Positions 45,451 through 55,346 of a DNA stretch of 64,000 bases are shown here, one piece after another. The stretch covers positions 67,365,429 to 67,429,428 of the forward strand of contig CM042029.1 in assembly GCA_023525975.1 (NCBI GenBank), written 5' to 3'. The notes beneath the pieces are model-generated. The model saw nothing but the letters and a program-made list of their open reading frames with translations. It was not told where the DNA came from and made no database searches. The position numbers were made by a program, and so were the translations under genes. This stretch comes from Smallanthus sonchifolius. Its lineage: Eukaryota > Streptophyta > Magnoliopsida > Asterales > Asteraceae. Numbering within the stretch: position 1 is the stretch's first letter; the number at the start of each line of letters is the position of its first letter.

Positions 45451-46783
45451 CTAAATCTGACCGGCTCCGCCCTCATCCTGACCGGCTCCGCCCTCATCCT
45501 GACCCGCCACGCCCTCATCCTGACCCGCCACGCCCTCATCCTGAACGGGGTCGTCCGGATAATGACGTCGCGGTGGTAGTGGACGTGGCTCGATGCCGGC
45601 GGCTCGTGACAGATCAACGATCTGTCCAACTGCCCACATCATCAGGTCCTCCATGCGATCGAGTTGACGACCCTGTCGCCGTGAGTCGGCAACAAGGCCA
45701 TCAAGCAATGCCTGGGTAGCCCTCTCCAGCCTAACAAACCAACGTACGTGTCGGGGATACTGTGGCGGATGGTCATGGATGACCTCGACGTGCGGCGGCG
45801 CGTCCTCCATCGCCACACCATGTAGCGGCTGAGGCACAGGCGGGTCCCCCTGTCCAGGCATCTGCGGCAACGGCACTGGGAAAACCTGGTCCTGGACGGC
45901 CCCTACGAACCGAGGCCCTGCGGGAATCGGTGCGTGATGCGCATGCCGCTCGCCGTGCGACGGTCTAATCGGACAGGGGGAATGGTCGGTAACATCGCAG
46001 GCTCATGCACGTCAAGAGGTGTAACCGAGCACATGATCTGCGTGATGAAAGCACCGCCATACAAAATTCCGCGCTTCTGCGGCATATAGGCAGATGCAAA
46101 ATAAAGCGCCAGGCACGTCGATAGGTCGCACCGCCTGCCAGTAAGCAGACAATAGAGAAAGAAGAGGTCTCTATCGATGCACCACTCACGGCTTTTCAGA
46201 CGCGGTGCGATCGACGTCGAAATAAGCCGGTGCATATATCTATACAAAGGGTCTCTAATACCCGAGACCCTCCCCTTGGTACCCAACCAAGGACTATCTG
46301 AAATCAAGCCCCAAAAAACAAGGAGTTCCTCCTTGTCCACCTCCGTCACTGCCTCGACGAAAAGTGGCATGACCGTCTCAGGCTCGTGGTAAAAGCCCGT
46401 CGTGACGGCCCACTGACGGAGGGTCTGACGGTAAACGACCCCAAAAATAGAGAAAGAAATATGATCCGGATCCATATCCGGCGCCTCCCCGGGAAGAGGC
46501 TCCAGCCCAGCCTCTAAGTAGATGAACGTCGAAAGAAACTCGACGACCACCTCTTGGTAGGTCTCCGTGAAGGCGTGTCCTGGCCGATGATGGCCCTAGC
46601 CCGCTCGGCCTCCTGTACCTCCTCGAGGAGCCCCCAATCGACCGCAGTCCCTGGGCCCAACCGCAGCTCCCGGGGCTTCTGGCACCGGGCATACGCCTCC
46701 GAATCGGCCGGAAAATCCAAAAAAGGGTAGTGAGTAAAATCGTCTAGCTGCTCGATCTGAATATCATCATCATGATCCGCCAT
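45451..46783 (-). pseudogene. Second MULE gene: Athila-ORF1-like protein, frameshifted
   Basis: It starts MADHDDDIQIEQLDDF at 46783. After a frameshift at about 46575 it continues EVVVEFLSTF, DPDHISFSIFGVVYRQTLRQ and YRYMHRLISTSIAPR. This fold is seen in plant proteins annotated as retrotransposon ORF1 / putative plant transposon protein. A second frameshift at about 45925 leads into an acidic and Arg-rich tail (LERATQALLDGLVADSRRQG) ending in four 7-residue repeats (QDEGVAG / QDEGGAG; 21-bp units). GC content is far above the surroundings. It lies downstream of, and in the same orientation as, the transposase, with a palindrome cluster at its 5' side. Its role is unknown; an accessory transposition factor is an inference from position. 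Confidence 0.7.
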
Positions 46784-46789
46784 ATCTGA

Positions 46790-46978
46790 TAATAATTAAT
46801 TGTTTTTAATTTTAAATAATAAAAAATAAATAATAATAATATATTGTTTTTATTTTAAATAATAAATAATTATTTTTTATTTTAAATAATAATAATATAT
46901 TGTTTTTATTTTAAATAATAAATAATAATAATAATTAATTTTTATTTATTTTAAATAATAAAATAATTTTTTTAAAAC
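46790..46978. repeat. AT-rich tandem repeat
   Basis: Three to four units of about 50 bp built on 'attgtttttattttaaataa', directly upstream of the ORF1-like gene and next to the middle palindromes. Confidence 0.75.
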
Positions 46979-47233
46979 CTATACGCCACGTATAGCTTTA
47001 TACGTGGCGTATAGGCTGTTACCGGGTAAACCAAGCCATACGCAGGGCCCCCAAGCCATACGCAGGCCAGTTACCGGGCAAACTAAGCCATTCGCGGGCA
47101 ACCAGGCCATACGCGGGCCAAGTTGCCGAGAACATGAGCCATACGCAACGTATAGATCTATACGTTGCTTATGGCTTCCTCGTCTTCCTCAGACGAACTA
47201 TACGCCACGTATGGCCCTATACGTGGCGTATAG
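46979..47233. repeat. Palindrome cluster between the MULE genes (three pairs)
   Basis: Pairs lie at 46979-47014 (perfect 16-bp arms around GCTT), 47139-47174 (15/16, centre GATC) and 47198-47233 (15/16, centre GCCC). Between the first and second are half-units 'ccatacgcagg', 'ccatacgcggg' and 'ccattcgcggg'. The region is the upstream flank of the ORF1-like gene. Confidence 0.93.
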
Positions 47234-47331
47234 TTCTTAAGTTTCAATAAAAAAATCGCTAATCTACCGAGTTTTACCCGCTAATATTCAATATAAACCT
47301 AACATTAATGATCGCGGGTGGATAGACGTAC

Positions 47332-49517
47332 CTTTACAGCATACTTCTTTTGACCTGATCGGGTTCTGACATAATTTTGTTTCTCACTTGACCAAGTACT
47401 TTATCCACGTCTACATTTTCATCATCGACAAACGACGGTTTTAAATCAAGTTTCCTCTAGAAGACGTCCAACGCATCTAGCGGGATTCTGCCATTTGTAT
47501 TAAAACGAAATAGTCAGAAAAGTTTGAAAATTAAACATTTACCTGTAAATTCAAAACAGATTACCTGTAGCTTCGATACTTGCCAGACGACAAGCACACG
47601 GCAACCCACAACTACTGAAAAGTTGGCAACCACACGTTGCATTTTGTTTCCGTATATGTGATAACTTGTACCACTCGTTTTCTAACAAATTTAGAGCTTT
47701 ATGTGAAACTTTACCATGCAGGTTATCAAACAATTCAATAGCTATGTGGCTATCCATTTTTCTTAAGAGGCTTGTTCCAAACGCAAACTGTAATTGATAA
47801 TATTGATCTGTTACAATTTCATCAACAAACCCAACAAGTCTATCTAGGGAGTTGTTAGCATTTCTAAGATAACTCTTTAAGAGCGAATGCTGGCTCTCGA
47901 CTCGGTTCGTTGCATGTTGACCAAAATTGAGCCAGGCGGATACAAACTTTTCTTTATACGGGTCCAACCAATTTTTAGTCACATAATGTATAACTCCTAG
48001 AAAAATATTAAATATTGAATAAATATTTAAATATTTAATAATTATTCAATACTGAAAATATTAAATATTCAAAACTTACTTCCTCGTTTGGTAGCATACA
48101 GTCGTTCGTAAAGCCGGTTGAAGTTGTACTGGTATATATCTGGCGTGGGAGACTCACATAATACCAACCATGAATACTTGAAATTTGCCCAGTCTTCGTC
48201 TGTAAATGATGGCCTGCAATGTTTTGCGATATTCTAGTGTATGTGCCACCGACATAGGTTCTTGGAACAGTCCGGAAATATTTTATCACACGCGTTCATA
48301 AGAGCTTTGTCCCTGTCTGTTACTATCACACGCGGCTCCATACACTTTTGCAACATTGCTTTTATTTGCAGTAGCACTCAGACGAAGTTTTCCTCCCGTT
48401 CTTTTAATATAAATGCATGAGCGACGCAAAACGACTGGTGTGTGGAGGTCACACCGACCACTTGGACATATGGAAGTCTATACATGTTTGTTTTGTAAGT
48501 CGCGTCGATCATCAACACGTGCGGGAACGCACGCCACATCTCGAACGATTTCAGATGAACAAAGAATATCTCCTCCACAATATTTGTGGCAGGATCTTCC
48601 TGAGTATAGTAGATGTATTTTTTAGAAGAAAGTAGGTTTTCCAGAATCTGCATTGGAGTTTCACCGACTCTCGTTTCTTTTTTTATCTTTTGTATCGCAT
48701 TATAAATGTCCTTTTTAATGCAACTACTCACTGGGTTTTGTTCCCTTATAGTTGCCAGAATGTTTCGTGGCAACATGTTTTGCGAATACAACTTCGCAAC
48801 CAAAAGTTGTTCCGACTGAGACAGTCTCCTCGCAAAGGAGTGCGCCTCAAGATGTTGACTAGGATCGTGGTTATGACTGTCATCCTTCACCGTTAATTTC
48901 CTATCACCAGTATTTTCTTGGTACTCTCCTTCTAATTTAAAGGGACAACCTATTTTTTTGCTACCGGCACGTCTAACCGTGGCAGTAGACGCACGTTCGC
49001 CGTGACGGTTACACACAAGCCACACCTTGATAAACGGTTCCGTCGGATCGTCGCCTTTTCTCCTCGATCGTCGGGTGACAAGGACGTAACCATTCTCACG
49101 TCCTATCCTGACCGCCCAATCCACCAACTGTTCACGAGACTGAAAATTCTTGTCAGTTTTATACGACACGTTTTGATGGTTTTGTTCCTCGTCTTCGGAC
49201 ACGTAGTCGTCGGTTTGTTGTGTCGGGTATGAGACTTCACCGTATACGTAGTCGTCGGTTTGTTGTGTCGGGTATGAGACTTCACCGTATACGTAGTCGT
49301 TCGTGGGCTGTGTAAGGTAAGACGGTTCACCGTATACGAACTCGGGATTGCTCAGTGGCTCGTTCAAATCTGGAAGCCTTACCCGTTGATGAGAATAAAT
49401 GTCGGACGAGACCTCCTCCCGGTTCACCTCTTGAACGCCAGAACTTTGCGGGTTGTTTTCCACCGACTCGTTAGAATATACCTGAAAACCGTAGTTACCA
49501 TCCCACTACCGAGACAT
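47332..49517 (-). pseudogene. MULE transposase (FAR1/MURA-like), at least four stops
   Basis: The ATG is at 49517, and codon 4 is TAG (49506-49508). Next come three 15-residue tandem repeats (YGEVSYPTQQTDD), then the FAR1-type zinc-binding domain (FQSREQLVDWAVRIGRENGY ... GCPFKLEG ... SHNHD). The DDE core starts HVLMIDATYKTNMYRLP. A TGA (48378-48380) replaces the Trp after REENFV. VIVTDRDKAL and CRWHIH follow, then TAG near 48240. An intron (about 48079-48002, GTAAGT...TAG) precedes the exon carrying VESQHSLLK and the SWIM zinc finger CGCQLFSSCGLPCACRLA (to about 47566). A last exon (from about 47490) has a TAG after DVF. This copy cannot make transposase. Confidence 0.88.
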
Positions 49518-49612
49518 GTTTATAATTTTTGGGAGATTGTTTGGAACTTTTTTTTGAAAGTATACGTTCGAATGAGAATATCGTGTGCCATTAAATACAC
49601 AAAATTTGGGCC

Positions 49613-49692
49613 CTATACGCATCGTATAGGCCAATACGGTGCGTATAGGGTACGATTTATACGCTGCGTATGGACCTATACGGAGCGTATAG
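49613..49692. repeat. Palindrome cluster, right end of MULE (two pairs)
   Basis: Pairs lie at 49613-49648 (14/16 arms) and 49657-49692 (13/16). The cluster ends 73 bp from the TIR end and lies upstream of the transposase start. The TIR phrase 'tcgtgtgccatta' occurs twice here (about 49581 and 49744). Confidence 0.9.
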
Positions 49693-49765
49693 CGAGGTGA
49701 TGGATAACTAGTTGCAGAAAGTACCTCGTACCCTTAGCAAATCTCGTGTGCCATTAGCATGCCCC

Positions 49766-50825
49766 TAAGTAAAATGTTTAGAAATCTAATTATACTAATG
49801 TTTGTTAATCACCATGCATGAAAAATAAAATAAAAAAATCTTTTTACTTTGACTTCTTGTTTTTGACAGTAGCCTCACGAATTAATGATGGAGAATTGAA
49901 GATGGAAATGTGGAATTTTACCATTTACAAAACTGGTTTAGTGCTTGGGTCACACATAATTAACTAAAAGAAAAGATGGGCTCTATGTGTTAAACGTTAT
50001 TTGGATAGAGTTGGAAGCACTTGGACCTTTTATGTCAAATGGGCTTGGAGGTTGGGTCTCAAAGAGAAGCCGATGAGATGGATATGTTGGCGTGGCGGCT
50101 ACAAGAAACAAGAATTAAATGGGATAGGGGACAATTAGGAGTTCACGCACACGAGGGTTTTGAACGGCAATCACGAGAGAGGTGCTTAGGGCATCGACTC
50201 ATTAGTTTAATTTGAAGCATGTCAACTAAATCAAGATTTGAAGATTATGCGCGGCTAAATCACATGTGGCTTCCTCCAGACGAACGGTTCGTATATGTTT
50301 TGTATTTTATTCAGTTGTTTCGATTTTGGATCTGTTTAGTTTCTGACAATAACTGAATAGATTGATGTATTGGTTGATGTGAATAATTTTATGTGTTTTG
50401 AGTTTCTTCCTTTACAATTGCGTTCGGTTTATTACAAAACCTAGTAGCGGGTTGGGTGACTAAAGAGGGTTAACTTGACACTAGTAAATTGGGTAGTTGA
50501 ATTATACTGATTTGTGACGAAACTAGTCGTATAGGTTGCTGACAACAATCTGTCTTCAATTGCTGTTTTAACTGATTTTCTAACACTATGTCTATATGGT
50601 GTCTAATTAAACAACTAGGTTTTATGTGAAACCTAGAACCTGAAGTTTGGAGGAGGTTGCATTCTTTATTTGATATGTGTTTTTAATTATAATTTTCAAA
50701 TCTAAGCAAATTAACTTTCCACTGATTCCATGTGGATTCGACAACCCTACTTCCCTGTCTACAGTACAAGGTAGATAAGTAGTAGTTTTTATAAGTGTTT
50801 TTGATTGACCTTGACACAACGATCA
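49766..50825 (+). repeat. A2 5' LTR, second part
   Basis: It continues the LTR after the MULE and ends 'gacacaacgatca', followed by the primer-binding site. The stretch 'tgtggattcgacaaccctac' matches the corresponding A1 LTR sequence at 32880-32900 (complement). No coding sequence. Confidence 0.7.
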
Positions 50826-50828
50826 TAA

Positions 50829-50846
50829 TGGCGCCGTTGTCGGGGA
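50829..50846 (+). other. A2 primer-binding site
   Basis: TGGCGCCGTTGTCGGGGA starts three bases after the LTR end. Apart from one base it equals the tRNA-Asp-complementary site common to Athila and Tat Gypsy elements. Confidence 0.85.
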
Positions 50847-51003
50847 ATCGGTGCGCTTAGTTTTATTACTTTAGTTAGTGAATTTTCTAGTTTAGTTGAT
50901 TTTAATTCTTTTAACAAAAACCCAAAAAGATTTTTCTTATTTTTATTTTTCTGTTTATTTTTTCGTTCAGAATTAGTTGGGTGTGCTACTTATGTAGGTC
51001 AGC

Positions 51004-52284
51004 ATGGACATGAATTATATTGATGACCAACACTATTATGAGTCGTGCAACAACTGTGGCATCACTGGCCACTAGGCTCAAGGTTGCCTAAGGAACAATC
51101 AATATGGTGGTGTCTTGAGTATCCATGCTATTAGGAAGATTACAATCAAGACTACCACCCAAGCAGGCCACCTGAACAAGACAATTATCAATCTGAATTG
51201 GATGTCATCCGATCATATATGAAGGAGCTGGCCAAAGTGGTCCATGAAGTGGTGAAACAACAGGAGAGCCAGGCAAAGCATCATCAAATCTTGCTAGATC
51301 AAGTTGTCCACTTGGCGGAGATAGTTGCAATGCTCGTCAAGGAATTAGGTAAGCCTTGCGGTGCACATCAGTCATCATGTTCCCAAACCACCAACAGTGC
51401 ACACCTCAATGCTGTAAGTTCCAATTCTTCATTTGAATTTCCTGCTAGTGAACCGGCACTCTTTCTACAACCGATGGAGTACAGTGAATCTGAATCTGAC
51501 CCTAATCAAGATTTTATTACAAAACAATTTAAAAGATGAAAATGTGAATAAACCTGTAAAAATCCCGTTCCCAGATGCTATAATCAAACCAATTTTTTTA
51601 AAAGAAAAAGATCCAACACATGATGAAGGATGGGAAAAGCTTGAGAAGCGTAAAATTAACTCACTGTTTTTAAAAACGCTTAAACAAGATCCTGAGAGTG
51701 TTGAATGTCTAAAAGGTTTGAGTACCCGTAAACGACGACTCAAATGTCCCGAACAGGTAAAGCTGAGTGTTAGTATGAATGCCGTGTTTACGAGTACCCT
51801 TTCCTCGAAACTCCAAGATCCAGGGGCACCTATTATCTCTATACAAATAGGTGAAATTACACTGGATAGAGCATTGCTGGTTTTTGGAGCATATGTGAGT
51901 ATAATTCCAAGGAGTCTGTTTGATCATCATGATTTTGGTCCATTACAGAGAGTTAACACCACTGTGGTGTTGGCTGATCAGACTCCCACACATCCTCGGG
52001 GGATTGTAAAGGATGTGATTGTGAAGGTAAAGGAGTTCTACTACCTAGTGGATTTCTTGGTGTTGGATTGTGTCAAGAACACAGAACCAACCATTATTTT
52101 GGGTAGACCGTTCTTGGCCACTACGCTGGCAGATATTAACTGTGCCGAGGGAACAGTAAGGATGAGGTTTGGGGCTCAGAAAATGAGTCTTAAAATATTT
52201 TCAAACTTGCCAACCCCGAAAGCTAACAAATGTAGAGCGAGAACTCTTTGCTTTATTTGTGCAAGCATGGAGGAAATTCAATAA
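51004..52284 (+). pseudogene. A2 gag remnant and aspartic protease
   Basis: It opens MDMNYIDDQHYYESCNNCGI, a shortened gag reaching straight into a zinc knuckle CNNCGITGH, interrupted by TAG (51073-51075) before the last Cys. A coiled segment (MKELAKVVHEVVKQQ) follows, then a frameshift near 51530, then the protease: LDRALLVFGAYVSIIPRSLF (active site FGA where DxG is expected), VNTTVVLADQTP and IILGRPFLATTLADINC. The catalytic Asp is lost. It matches the A1 protein at 61995-63443 in order and wording. Confidence 0.82.
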
Positions 52285-53715
52285 TGAGCGGAACTTAAGT
52301 GTGGGGAAGGAGGATTGCAAGCATCCCACCCGACCACCACGATAGCAGTAAGGTACACCGTGTCTGGCTGAAGATGTTAAACTTAGCGCCAATGTTTTCA
52401 GAACCGGACCGGACCTCGAACCGGTCTCCTTACCGGTCCACTGGTCCAACCGGTCGGACCGGGTGTAACAACTGGATGATTTCATAAATATTTATAAAAT
52501 AAGTAGGGTAAAATGGTGTTAAAAATAAAGGTTAGTATTGTCATTCAATGGTAAAATATTATTTGTTTAAGTTTTATGTCTTTGTTGAAGGTTTTATAAG
52601 TTCAAGGTATTTTCTGTAAATTGTTAAACCTGAAGGACTGAAGTGTATGCTGAGACTATAAAAGGAAAAGCGATGGTTCAAACTTTCAGATATTCTTCTT
52701 CATTTGAATATTAGGGTTTCATAGTTTCAAATTCTTCCTCCGCCGTCGTGTTTGTTTCAGGTTATTAGGAAAATTGTTCTGTCGTCGTATTTATTATGGT
52801 TCAGAGTTTCCGACCAACCAACGCTAAACGCCACCGTTCAACTTTCTGTCTGTCACCGACTCCGACGATTCATCCTCCGCCTTCATGTTTGTTTCCCCAC
52901 CGGCCCGACCGTCTCCTTTGACCGGTTTTCCGGTCTGACCTCAGAACTCTGGTCCGGCCGGACGGTTAGCTGTAGGACCGTTTTAGAACCTATAACCGGA
53001 CCGCTTTACCCTCCGGTTACCGGACCGACCGGTTCAATCGGCTGGTCTGATCCGGGTTTAAAAACATTGCTTAGCGCTCTTAGGAGGCAGTCTAAGGTTA
53101 GTATGTTTAACTTCTTGTCTAGGTAAATGAACTTTGCTCGTGTGTTCAATAGAAGCCCTCACGAGACTAAACTCGTCCACTCGGGCTACCGATGGGTTTA
53201 AAGGCTTGATGCATACGTTTAAATGCACATGATTCTTATGAAAGTGAGTTAGGTTTTATCTTTGTTTGTTTGTTTTTATGTGTGAACCGGCCAAGTGAGG
53301 GGAAGTCACATGGATGATCATGCACATGGGGTGCAAGTGAGGGCGTGTGCGAGTTTTTGGAGGAGTTGAGCAAAATTTGGATTTTATGTGAAAATTTTTC
53401 TAAGTATAATTTTGCAATTAACTTTCTGTGAACAAGAGGTCTTCGCGGTACGCGAAGAACCTCCCTCCAATTTTCGTGACACGCGAGGGATCAAGAAACC
53501 CTAATTTTTGATTTTTTTTATTTTATTTTTATGTTTTGAGTCGATCGAGTCCGTCGGGTCTTTTAATTTCTTTTGAGTCTTTATATTGTGTCGATGTGAT
53601 GCTTGTGAGTATGTTTCGAGCTTAACTTTGCAGGTTTGGATTTAATTTCTCGTACGCAATCTCCATTCGGGAGACGATAATCCGACCTTGTTTGTCTTTG
53701 TACAATACAACCCAC
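52285..53715 (+). mobile_element. A2 non-coding internal region
   Basis: Apart from the MITE at 52390-53069 this is non-coding. It has polypurine-like 'aagtgtggggaagg' at 52303 and the palindromic 'cttcgcggtacgcgaag' at 53445. It aligns with A1 minus-strand sequence at 61740-61930 and 54981-55340. Confidence 0.7.
52390..53069. mobile_element. hAT-like MITE with CAATGTTTT ends and 'accggaccgg' arms
   Basis: Perfect 9-bp terminal inverted repeats CAATGTTTT and an exact 8-bp TSD CTTAGCGC (52382-52389 and 53070-53077). Sub-terminal arms are rich in 'gaccggac' and 'aaccggtc'. The interior 52650-52870 has T-rich sequence without a supported gene. Excising it in silico restores the sequence found in A1 near 61880, which confirms the boundaries. 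Confidence 0.88.
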
Positions 53716-54980
53716 TTGTATCCGTGGAGCACGATCGCAAATGAAATGCTATACGATCGTCTTTCCAGCTAAGTTTTAATTTTGTGTTTTGTTTTTATTT
53801 CTGAGTCGCTCTTCTTACATTGAAGACAATGTCGAGTTTAAGTGTGGGAGGGGAACCTTGTCCAGGTGTAGTTGAGTCTTTTGTTTTAAGTCATAAAATC
53901 TGAAAGTTCATAAAAATTAAAATATTTTTAAAAATGACCCTGGATTAGAATTTTTGCAACTAAATAGAAAATGATAGTAGAACTGGAAATTGTGCTTGTG
54001 GAATTTAAAATGAATAATAAAAATAAAAAGCGCGTCTAATTTGTAACGTTTTGGTAGGCTCAACCGATTTAAGAGCTTAAACATCCTGATAGTGTATTTA
54101 GGTTTAAATAAATAATTAATTCAGGATATCTTTTGGGTTCTCATCTTAGGGGTGTCGGTAAGGTCGAAATTGTCAATATAGGATGATAGGTACCACTATA
54201 AACAAAAATTTATAAGTTTTTGAAATCTATTGGCACATCACTTCCTTTTTATGAAAATAAATCCGAAAGTTAGTGGCGCCAACATTCCATAATCCATCAA
54301 TGAGCTTAATTAATTAATTTGAAAGCTTAGGTTTCACCTACGTGTTACGCTCCGGGATAGCGACTTGGTTGATACACCCATGGGCGGGATTTAAGTGATC
54401 AATATCGGGATGACTAAGTTAGGTTTACGTGTTACCCTTTGGTATGGTGACTTGAAGGATACACCACTAAACCGAATCTTGTGTACTTCATTGCTTATAA
54501 ACTGCAGCCTACGTGTCACACGTCGAGTTCCAGCTTGATTGAAACACCACTAGGTTATGTTTAATCATATAATATTAAAAAAAGGCTCAATGCATTCCTT
54601 CATCATCCATCATTCATATATGATTTTTAAAAACTTATAGATTAGTGTTTATTGAGGTGGGAAAATCTATATGGTTTAACCGAGCCTAAACATGACCTTG
54701 AGGCGGAATTAGGCTGAGTCATAGCTTCCTGAGTGTGAGACCCATAGATAGATTGTGTGTTTGGTAAATATAGGATAGTAGATCACATAATTGGGGGCTT
54801 GATGAGTCGGTGGCTGGGTTTAATCAGACAGAAATACCGATTGTTACAATTAACGCGTAAGTATGTTTAAAGTTGTGAACAAATGAAAGTGTGAAGCAAG
54901 TTTCCAATTATGATTCCATTGCGAAATATTTTTCAGGACGAACAAAGATAAGTGTGGGGATGGGATGCATGTGGGATGCC
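53716..54980 (+). mobile_element. A2 3' non-coding region
   Basis: It aligns with the complement of 43404-44660 of A1. It has polypurine-like tracts near 53838 (aagtgtgggagggga-type) and 54951 (aagtgtggggatggga). The expected 3' LTR after the second tract is missing. Confidence 0.7.
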
Positions 54981-55346
54981 TTGTATAGAAGAATCAATCG
55001 AAAGTCGAAAATCACCACCCGAATGGAGATTGAGTACGGGAAATGAAATCCAAACCTGCAAAATTAAGCTCGAAACAAAATCACAAACATCACATCGACT
55101 CAATATAAACACTCAAAGAAAATAAAAATACCCGACGGACTCGAACACGACTCAAATTTTTTTTAAAAAAAATAGGGTTTCATAGTCCCTCGCGTACCGC
55201 GAAGACCAGAGGCAAATCCCTCCCGTACCGCGAGGGATGGAAAATTGACACGACCCCTTGTTTGTCCTTCGCGTGTCGCGAAAACCGGCCAAGAACTCTT
55301 CGTGTACCGCGAAGAGGCCTCCATAACAGAAAGATTAGTTCAAAAA
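54981..55346 (-). mobile_element. A1 internal fragment between A2 and the solo LTR
   Basis: On the minus strand it aligns with A2 53430-53690. It holds four palindromic 'ctcgcgtaccgcgaag'-type motifs (55188-55315). It joins to 61354 across the solo LTR. Confidence 0.8.

Larger units (their letters stand above)
44852..49765. mobile_element. Two-gene Mutator-like element (MULE), 4.9 kb
   Basis: The ends GGGCGATTCTAACCACACAC and GGGGCATGCTAATGGCACAC (the latter read inward on the minus strand) align for about 35 bp as imperfect TIRs. The flanks TAAGTAAAG / TAAGTAAAA are an 8-9 bp TSD, as expected for MULEs. It carries a FAR1/MURA-like transposase and a second ORF1-like gene, both on the minus strand, both broken here. 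Eight compound palindromes lie in three clusters (44902-45119, 46979-47233, 49613-49692). It is inserted in the A2 LTR. Confidence 0.88.
44661..54980 (+). mobile_element. Second Athila-like Gypsy element (A2), inserted in A1
   Basis: The 5' LTR starts TGATAAGTGG at 44661 and ends CGATCA at 50825, interrupted by a MULE. The primer-binding site TGGCGCCGTTGTCGGGGA (50829-50846) matches the tRNA-Asp-type site of Athila/Tat elements with one change. A remnant of gag and protease follows, then non-coding 3' sequence with polypurine tracts. RT, integrase and a 3' LTR are absent, so this is a deletion derivative. The right edge (about 54970-54980) is where homology with A1 in the opposite orientation resumes. 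Confidence 0.75.

Noticed and set aside
52752..53126. 124-codon open frame
   Set aside because: Runs from the interior of a hAT-type MITE across its TIR into A2 sequence; composition follows the 'ccggaccgg' repeats.
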